Positions 58,364 to 64,000 of a DNA stretch of 64,000 bases are shown here, one piece after another; positions within the stretch are counted from its first letter, which is position 1, and every line of letters begins with the position of its first letter. Position numbers and translations under genes: made by a program. Origin of the DNA: Bin5 sp965200685 (GTDB lineage Bacteria; Chloroflexota; Anaerolineae; Caldilineales; Caldilineaceae); assembly GCA_965200685.1 (NCBI GenBank), contig OZ241379.1, positions 4,092,001 through 4,156,000 on the forward strand. Reading direction: 5' to 3'. The notes below the pieces were generated by a model. That model did no database searches. It was not told where the DNA came from and worked only from the letters and a program-made list of their open reading frames with translations.

Positions 58364-58912
58364 CTAAAAGCCAAGCCTGAAGAAATCTTGCGTGCCATCC
58401 ATGATCAGCTGCAGGCCGCTTGCTCCTTCAGGAATGTCGAATATGATCGGACCTGCACGAGTTGTATCTATGTCAATGGGGTTTTGGGGCAGTTGATTTT
58501 CGCGATTCCCCCAGCGTTCATCATTCCAGATGGCCGAGGCATGTACGGGCCGGGGAGCCATTGCGTACTCCATCCCATCTCCATCCCGCACTTTGAAGAA
58601 CTTGCCGGACAACATCCGCATCTCATCGGCACTGTTGCCAAGCTCAATCGGAATGACCAGCCATATCCCCTCGGCAACTTGCTCACCGATATCGCCCCAT
58701 TCTCCACTACGAGCAGCGCTCGGACCGCTACCTACTTTTTTCGTCATGTATGGGGCCGCGACCAATGTCACCTCCCAGGCGTCGGCCACAACCGTCTTGC
58801 CGGTTTCCGCGCCCTCAGATTCGACCAGGGCCGGACCTGCATCAGGGGCCGGCCCACAACTGACGATGAACAGGCTGATGAATAGGAGAGTGGCCAGGCG
58901 TGTCATGTTCAT
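58364..58912 (-). CDS. Lipoprotein, DUF4352-like, paralogue of 60150-60743
   Basis: About 182 residues. Signal LLFISLFIVSCG with a lipidated cysteine near residue 20. The mature part has ETGKTVVADAWEVTLVA, GIWLVIPIELGNSADE and GPIIFDIPEGASGLQLIM, a beta-sandwich pattern like DUF4352. The protein at 60150 shares ETGKT, DDWMVTL, GVWIIVPIELKN and GPAIFDV, so the two are paralogues separated by a dehydrogenase gene. Surface-anchored; function unknown. Confidence 0.75.
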   Translation of the reverse strand: MNMTRLATLLFISLFIVSCGPAPDAGPALVESEGAETGKTVVADAWEVTLVAAPYMTKKVGSGPSAARSGEWGDIGEQVAEGIWLVIPIELGNSADEMRMLSGKFFKVRDGDGMEYAMAPRPVHASAIWNDERWGNRENQLPQNPIDIDTTRAGPIIFDIPEGASGLQLIMDGTQDFFRLGF

Positions 58913-59005
58913 ACTTTGCGGGATCCTCCATGTTGGGTTCAATTGACATGTGCGCCAGTTTCGTATCATCTCAACATTCCGTGCAATAGCCGTATCCCTG
59001 GTGTG

Positions 59006-60052
59006 TTATGGGGTTAGCTGCACCTTCAGGGCATCTTCCCGCGCCTTCGCTATCTGCATTGCTGTGTCAAATTCCGCCAGGGGCAAGGTGTGCGTAACCA
59101 TGTGACGCAGCTTGATGCGATGGCTGGCGGCCATCGCAATCGCCATGGGGAAAACATTCGCAAAGCGGAAGGAACCGATGTAGTTCAGCTCCTTGGGCAT
59201 CACTTTATAGGCGGGGAAGGACGCATCCTTGGACACACCACCGATCTGTACGATAGTTCCACCGGGCCGCGCCAGGTCAAAGGCCTGTTGTAGGGCTACA
59301 GCGGCCCCGGCAGCCTCAAAGATAACTGCAAAGCCGCCATTGGAGAAGTCCATGGCTTCATCAAGGGCCCTGTCTTCTCCTGGGTCCAGGACCAAATGCG
59401 CGCCGTTCTGCAGGGCATTTGCCCTGCGCGAGGCGGTCGGCTCGCTCAAGGCCACCTTGCCGGCCCCAAAGGCCAAGGCTGCCAATAGGGTCAGTTGTCC
59501 GATAGGCCCGCCCCCCATGATCAGGACCGCAGCGCCCTGGAAGGGGCCGGCCCTTTTGACCGCATGCAAGCTTACGGACAATGGCTCCATCAAGGCGGCA
59601 ACCTCAAAGCTCATTGTATCCGGCAGAGGGTAGCAATTGCCCGCGGGCAAAGCCAGATATTCACAAAATAACCCATCCCCTGGCGGAATTGTGGCCGCGC
59701 TGCCCAAGTAGCGCATCTTGGCGCAAAGATTGTACTGTCCTGTTGTGCAGTAGGAACAGAGGCGACAAGGCTGGGATGGGTCGATGGCGACTCGTGTCCC
59801 AAGCGCGCAATCGTCAACATGTTTCCCGATCTCGACGATTTCCCCTGCCCCTTCATGTCCTAGAATGAACGGCGAAACCCGCCCATGTCGGCCATACGGA
59901 CCTCGCTCAAAGTAGTGGAGATCCGTTCCGCAGATACCCATGCGCTTCATCTTGACGAGCACCCGGCCATCTGCCACGTTGGGGAGCGGTCGCTTCTCCA
60001 GACGGACATCCCGGCTATTGTGGAGAACACAGCTTACCATCTGCTCTGGCAT
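59006..60052 (-). CDS. Zinc-dependent medium-chain alcohol dehydrogenase
   Basis: 348 residues. The catalytic zinc site is MGICGTDLHYFE and LGHEGAGEIVEIG. The structural zinc cysteines are in QPCRLCSYCTTGQYNLCAK. The NAD-binding loop is LIMGGGPIGQLTLLAAL. The branch includes sorbitol, L-idonate 5- and threonine dehydrogenases. In a region with PhyH and sugar transport genes, a polyol substrate is likely but not proven. Confidence 0.92.
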   Translation of the reverse strand: MPEQMVSCVLHNSRDVRLEKRPLPNVADGRVLVKMKRMGICGTDLHYFERGPYGRHGRVSPFILGHEGAGEIVEIGKHVDDCALGTRVAIDPSQPCRLCSYCTTGQYNLCAKMRYLGSAATIPPGDGLFCEYLALPAGNCYPLPDTMSFEVAALMEPLSVSLHAVKRAGPFQGAAVLIMGGGPIGQLTLLAALAFGAGKVALSEPTASRRANALQNGAHLVLDPGEDRALDEAMDFSNGGFAVIFEAAGAAVALQQAFDLARPGGTIVQIGGVSKDASFPAYKVMPKELNYIGSFRFANVFPMAIAMAASHRIKLRHMVTHTLPLAEFDTAMQIAKAREDALKVQLTP

Positions 60053-60149
60053 GGGGGTTAGATGTCTTGCAGATGAGGCAGGACGGTCGCCGCGAAGAGC
60101 AAGGTCCCGGTTGACAATCGTGAACTGCAGCTACAGGCCACTGCGATGC

Positions 60150-60743
60150 TTATGGGAACTCACCCAAATCAATCGACTCGTCGCTCCCCTTGAGGATCAG
60201 GCGTAGGCCGGTCGCGTCTTCCCTGACATCAAAGATGGCTGGCCCTTCGCGGACGATGCCTGCATCAAACACATTTTGCACCAATTGATTCTTCCGATCT
60301 CCCCAACGTGTCACCTCGGAAATCCAAACCTGGGAGTGATGGACAAGACGGTCACCGATGGGATACTCTCGGCCTTGGTCATCGGCAATCATAATCGTCG
60401 ATGACAGGAGCATATTGGCTTCATCACCCTGGTTCTTCAGTTCAATGGGAACGATAATCCAGACACCTTGGGCAGTGCGGACAGCCTGCTCATATTGGGA
60501 AATGGATGCCTGGATCTCCCCTTCCTCATCACCGACCACCTTGTCCTTGCTGGCTTGTCCGAGAAGGGTCACCATCCAGTCATCCGATTGGATCGTTTTC
60601 CCTGTTTCAGCATTGATGCCCTGCACTGGTGGGGGCGAGCTGCTGCTCCCCCCACCACACCCGGCCAGAAGAACCGCCAGGATAGCGAAAAGCAGAACGA
60701 TACTGCCTGTAAGAGGCCTTGCGCGAACATATCCTGCGTTCAT
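60150..60743 (-). CDS. Lipoprotein, DUF4352-like, paralogue of 58364-58912
   Basis: About 197 residues from ATG 60743; the upstream frame overlaps the sugar-binding protein gene and is rejected. Signal IVLLFAILAVLLAGCGGG with the lipid cysteine near 30. Shares the ETGKT...GVW(I/L)(I)VPIEL...R(W)GDRKNQL...GPAIFDV pattern with its paralogue; the longest shared block is VPIEL. Located directly after the transporter binding protein, possibly as an accessory surface lipoprotein. Confidence 0.75.
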   Translation of the reverse strand: MNAGYVRARPLTGSIVLLFAILAVLLAGCGGGSSSSPPPVQGINAETGKTIQSDDWMVTLLGQASKDKVVGDEEGEIQASISQYEQAVRTAQGVWIIVPIELKNQGDEANMLLSSTIMIADDQGREYPIGDRLVHHSQVWISEVTRWGDRKNQLVQNVFDAGIVREGPAIFDVREDATGLRLILKGSDESIDLGEFP

Positions 60744-60792
60744 GTGTCTCCTACCAACAGCAATGGCCGGTAACGGCCACAGGGCACTGCCA

Positions 60793-62223
60793 TTAAGAGC
60801 CGGCCAGCAGTTTGTTGGTGTCCTCTTGTAGGCCGGCCAACGCGCCTTCAACATCCGGACCGCCCTCGGTTAGGACCGGGTCCATCCATTTTGTATACAG
60901 CCCGTCCCATTCCAGACCTTCTGGGAACAGGGGGAAATGGGCTTCGTTCAACTGCCCGATCTCCCAAGCCGCATGGCCGTAGTTGGGCAATTTTTCTTCA
61001 AGCTGCTGAATGTTCCATTTGCCTGAAGACTTACGACCGGGGAAGCCGCCGAACCCGCTCACTGCCATAAAGCGGGCCTGGTCATCATCGGTCAGGAACC
61101 AGCGCATCAACTCGTAGGAAATTTCTGGCCAATCCGAACCTTTGGGGATAAACCAGCCGACATTGCCCTCAAAACCGAAGCGGCTGACCCCATCCGGCCC
61201 CACTGGTTCCGGTGCGATGCCCACGGTAAACGAATCGCCAACCGCTTCCAAAACAGACCGAGATTCATCAGAAAGTGTGGCCCACATACCGATCTTACCG
61301 GAGGTAAAACCGCCGAAATCGCCGCCAAATACCTGCTGCTCACCGGCACTCGGCGTGACTTTGTGGATATGTTTGGCATCCCAGGTCCATTGGAACGCTT
61401 CAAGTGTCTTCTCCTCTAGGAAGCGGCCTTCGGTGATCTCGTCGTTAAAGAAGCGACCGCCCCATGCCTTGACCAGATTCCATTGGCGAATCGGCCAATG
61501 CGCCAAGCTCAGGCCGAACTGCTTACTACCATCCACCTCTTGGGTGGCCTCGATCGCGTACTGCAACACATCGTCCCAAGACCAATTGTCATCCGGCGGC
61601 CATTGGCCAAGGATCGGTTCCATCATATCCCGGTTGATGAGCACTGCACGCGGGGCCCAGTCAATGGGCAGCCCATACTGCACCCCTTCAAATGCCATAT
61701 TATCCACGGCAGCGAAGTGGTAATCATCAGGCCATTCTGGCGGTGGCAGGACTTCAATATAGTCGTCAATCGGCACCATCCATCCCCGGTCAGCGAACAG
61801 GGCAGTACGGGTGAAATGGGTATAGGCACTATCGGGATGATCACCGGACGCCAACAGGACAGGCAATTTTGTCCAGTAGTCCCCCCAAGGTGCAAAGGAT
61901 ACTTCGTATTCCATATTGGGGTAATAGGTACCGAACCAAGCCAGCATATCCGCCATGTATGACGGACTGACATCCCCACCCCAAATCATCTGATGAAATG
62001 TACCCTCTGTCTCCATGGGCACTGTTTCCATCAGCATTTCATTGCGTGGCATATCAATGGTACGTACTGCATCTACCGCATCGCCGCCGGATGCTTCCGG
62101 TTGGGCGGCACTCTCAGGTGCGACGGGTGGTGCAGCACATGCCACTAAAAATGTACCGGCAGCAGCCGTTGATGATAGACGTAGAAAATCACGGCGGCTC
62201 AGACGTTTCCCATTCTGTAACAT
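60793..62223 (-). CDS. Sugar ABC transporter substrate-binding lipoprotein (Tat signal)
   Basis: 476 residues. The N-terminus LSRRDFLRLSSTAAAGTF has the twin-arginine motif and ends in a lipobox LVACA, a combination frequent in Chloroflexota. The mature part is an SBP_bac_1-type protein (FTRTALFADRGWMVPIDDYI, GKIGMWATLSDESRSVLEAV). AAGGAGAGG precedes the ATG. It binds a mono- or oligosaccharide and delivers it to the two permeases encoded next. No ATPase gene is seen in the window. Confidence 0.92.
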   Translation of the reverse strand: MLQNGKRLSRRDFLRLSSTAAAGTFLVACAAPPVAPESAAQPEASGGDAVDAVRTIDMPRNEMLMETVPMETEGTFHQMIWGGDVSPSYMADMLAWFGTYYPNMEYEVSFAPWGDYWTKLPVLLASGDHPDSAYTHFTRTALFADRGWMVPIDDYIEVLPPPEWPDDYHFAAVDNMAFEGVQYGLPIDWAPRAVLINRDMMEPILGQWPPDDNWSWDDVLQYAIEATQEVDGSKQFGLSLAHWPIRQWNLVKAWGGRFFNDEITEGRFLEEKTLEAFQWTWDAKHIHKVTPSAGEQQVFGGDFGGFTSGKIGMWATLSDESRSVLEAVGDSFTVGIAPEPVGPDGVSRFGFEGNVGWFIPKGSDWPEISYELMRWFLTDDDQARFMAVSGFGGFPGRKSSGKWNIQQLEEKLPNYGHAAWEIGQLNEAHFPLFPEGLEWDGLYTKWMDPVLTEGGPDVEGALAGLQEDTNKLLAGS

Positions 62224-62396
62224 TTGTCAGTCCTCTCCTTGAATAAAATTGGTTCGATCTGTGTGGAACACCTGTGGCCAATGACTGCGGGTCAATGACC
62301 AGTACTCTCCCCCTACGGCCACTCGGGTCAAGCATGCTCCTGATAGCTAATGCAGGACCGGGGGAGGGTGAAGCAAATCACTGGAAATTGCAGGTA
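62224..62396. other. Intergenic region with dispersed element
   Basis: Holds CACCTGTGGCCAATGACTGC and GGTCAATGACCAGTAC, members of the dispersed intergenic motif family, between the permease stop and the binding-protein start. No gene is seen. Confidence 0.45.
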
Positions 62397-63341
62397 CTAG
62401 GCAGCACCTTTCAATCCTGTTGTGACGATCCCGCGCACGTAATATTTCTGACCGAGCAGAAAGACAATCACAATCGGTATGACACTGATAAAGGCCGCCG
62501 CCATGACCAGATGCCAAGGCGTCTGTGACTGGAAGCGGGACTGAAACATCGCCAACCCAAGAGGCAATGTCCATTTTTCCGATGAATTCAGAACAATGAC
62601 CGGCCATAACAGCTCATTCCAGCTTCCCATAAACGTAAAGATCGCTAAGGTAGCGAGGACCGGCTTTGAGATAGGCAGAATAATCGTCCAATAGATACGC
62701 AGCCGACTACAGCCATCAATAAGAGCAGCATCCTCCAACTCCCGGGGAATTGTCAGCATAAACTGCCGCATCAGAAATGTCCCCCAAGCACTGACCAGCC
62801 CGGGCACGATCAGCGCGTAGTAGGTATCTACCCAGTTAAAGAATTGCATCAGAACATAATTCGGGATCAGGAGCACGGCCGCGGGAATCATCATCGTTGA
62901 TAGATAGAGCAGAAAAATACGTTCCCGACCGGGGAAGCGAACCCGTGCAAAGGAATAGCCTGCCAGGGATGAGCTAAAGACAACACCGAGTGTTACCAGT
63001 ATGGACACATAAAAACTATTGCCCATATAGCGGGCAAAGGGCCGGTCCCGAAAGACAGAGATATAGTTTTCCCATTGGGGCACAACCGGCAACAGGGTCG
63101 GCGGAAAGGTGTACACCTCCCATTGGGTCTTTAACGAACTGAGCCCCATCCAGATGAACGGGCCGGCGAACACGATTGCACCCAACAGCAAGACAGTAAA
63201 CGCTGCGATGTCGCCCAACCGTTTACGCGTTTTGACACCGAGCACAAACCCGGTCGTGCTTTGATGTTGTTGCTTTACTGTAGTGGTTGCCAAAATGTAA
63301 CCCCAGTCAATCGTTCGTGGCCGCTGAAACCCGCAGGCCAT
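62397..63341 (-). CDS. Carbohydrate ABC transporter permease (MalG type)
   Basis: 314 residues with six membrane segments and the EAA loop ELEDAALIDGCSRLRIYWTI (about 215). The ATG at 63341 has no ribosome site. TTG at 63293, with GGGGTTA before it, gives a protein starting ATTTVKQQHQS and is a good alternative. MalG-type C-terminus GLKGAA. Directly follows the MalF-type gene. Confidence 0.91.
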   Translation of the reverse strand: MACGFQRPRTIDWGYILATTTVKQQHQSTTGFVLGVKTRKRLGDIAAFTVLLLGAIVFAGPFIWMGLSSLKTQWEVYTFPPTLLPVVPQWENYISVFRDRPFARYMGNSFYVSILVTLGVVFSSSLAGYSFARVRFPGRERIFLLYLSTMMIPAAVLLIPNYVLMQFFNWVDTYYALIVPGLVSAWGTFLMRQFMLTIPRELEDAALIDGCSRLRIYWTIILPISKPVLATLAIFTFMGSWNELLWPVIVLNSSEKWTLPLGLAMFQSRFQSQTPWHLVMAAAFISVIPIVIVFLLGQKYYVRGIVTTGLKGAA

Positions 63342-63349
63342 GGCTTGAA

Positions 63350-64000
63350 CTAATCAAATCCATATACCCAATTTTTGGCTATCCGCCATTGGGTCAAGGT
63401 AAAGAACATAATACAGGAGAATAGGACCAATGCCATGCCAGATGCATACCCCATATTGAGAGATCGAAATCCCTTATTATAGACATGGAGCACCGTGGTC
63501 GTCGTTGAAAAAGCCGGCCCTCCACGGGTCATCAAGTAGAAGACATCAAATGATTGGAATGCAGTGACCAGGGAGGTAATCAACACGAAAAAGATGGCGG
63601 GCGAGAGCATGGGAATCGTAATGTTCCACAACTGCTGCGGGGCTGAGGCCCCATCCACAGTGGCCGCTTCATACAATTCAGCCGGTATGCCCTGCAGCCC
63701 GGCCAGGAAGATCAACATCGCAAAACCGATACTCTTCCACCAGCCCATGAAAATCAGGGCCGGCATGGCCCAGCGGCTGTGGGCCAGCCATTGGGGCCCG
63801 TCAATGCCAACAAAAGACAGGAGCCAGTTGAGGAGCCCGAACTCTGGATGATATATCCATAGCCAGATGATGGCAGCCGCAGTGGTCAGGGTGACATGGG
63901 GGACAAAATAGATCAGGCGAAAGGTGAGCACACCCAGCATTTTACGATTGATTAACAGGGCCAGGGCTAGGGCAAACACAATCGTGGGCGGCACCATCCC
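63350..64000 (-). CDS. Carbohydrate ABC transporter permease (MalF type), cut by window edge
   Basis: The frame is open to the right edge, so the N-terminus lies outside. At least five membrane segments remain, with the EAA loop ELYEAATVDGASAPQQLWNI (about 110 in the visible part). Pairs with the MalG-type permease eight bases downstream to form the importer pore for the sugar bound by the 60793-62223 lipoprotein. Confidence 0.92.
   Translation of the reverse strand, partial: GMVPPTIVFALALALLINRKMLGVLTFRLIYFVPHVTLTTAAAIIWLWIYHPEFGLLNWLLSFVGIDGPQWLAHSRWAMPALIFMGWWKSIGFAMLIFLAGLQGIPAELYEAATVDGASAPQQLWNITIPMLSPAIFFVLITSLVTAFQSFDVFYLMTRGGPAFSTTTTVLHVYNKGFRSLNMGYASGMALVLFSCIMFFTLTQWRIAKNWVYGFD

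Overview
The window looks like a chromosomal segment of a moderately GC-rich, free-living or symbiotic bacterium, most likely Chloroflexota (Caldilineales-like). This is inference from the repeated Gfo/Idh/MocA oxidoreductases and phytanoyl-CoA-dioxygenase-like genes, a twin-arginine lipoprotein sugar-binding protein, and the general protein flavour. No rRNA, prophage, integrase or insertion sequence was seen.

Layout. 1-8.3 kb: a carbohydrate/cyclitol-type catabolic block (five Gfo/Idh/MocA oxidoreductases, one PhyH dioxygenase, one GT4 glycosyltransferase) interrupted by an AT-rich orphan DNA methyltransferase. 8.5-17.4 kb: a type I-G (former I-U) CRISPR-Cas locus with a 38-repeat array and the genes cas3, csb3, csb1 and csb2 on the minus strand; no cas1, cas2 or cas4 is present. 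17.5-22.5 kb: a glycine-betaine ABC transporter (ATPase, permease, two near-identical binding proteins). 22.5-27.8 kb: HpcH/HpaI aldolase, heparinase-like lyase, DegT aminotransferase, Gfo oxidoreductase. 27.9-33.8 kb: a MacAB-like export system. 34-43.8 kb: a defence island with a type III-like Res and Mod separated by a small basic protein, a duplicated MntA/HepT-like module with truncated HepT, small coiled-coil membrane proteins and an XRE-ImmA peptidase. 43.8-46.9 kb: Gfo, SDR, a DraG-like protein and tRNA-Arg(CCT). 47-54.2 kb: MoxR/DUF58/DUF4129, then translation genes (S1-like, bS21, IF-1), Nudix and RsmG. 54.3-64 kb: SDR, two PhyH genes, a membrane protein, two related lipoproteins, a zinc alcohol dehydrogenase and a sugar ABC importer running off the right edge.

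The main discovery is a tiny stand-alone CRISPR-like RNA gene directly upstream of the cas operon (17244-17352, minus strand, own promoter 17364-17392). Two degenerate repeats flank one 37-nt spacer. The first 19 nt of that spacer match the cas3 5' untranslated region (17161-17179) at 16 of 19 positions, and the three mismatches fall exactly at spacer positions 6, 12 and 18, the positions flipped out of pairing in type I crRNA-DNA hybrids. This is what a Cas-regulating guide (CreR/CreA-like) should look like: the Csb complex would sit on its own promoter-proximal region and repress itself. A second, more decayed copy of the same RNA gene, with a related promoter, repeats and spacer core, lies at 38197-38384 between the two MntA/HepT units.
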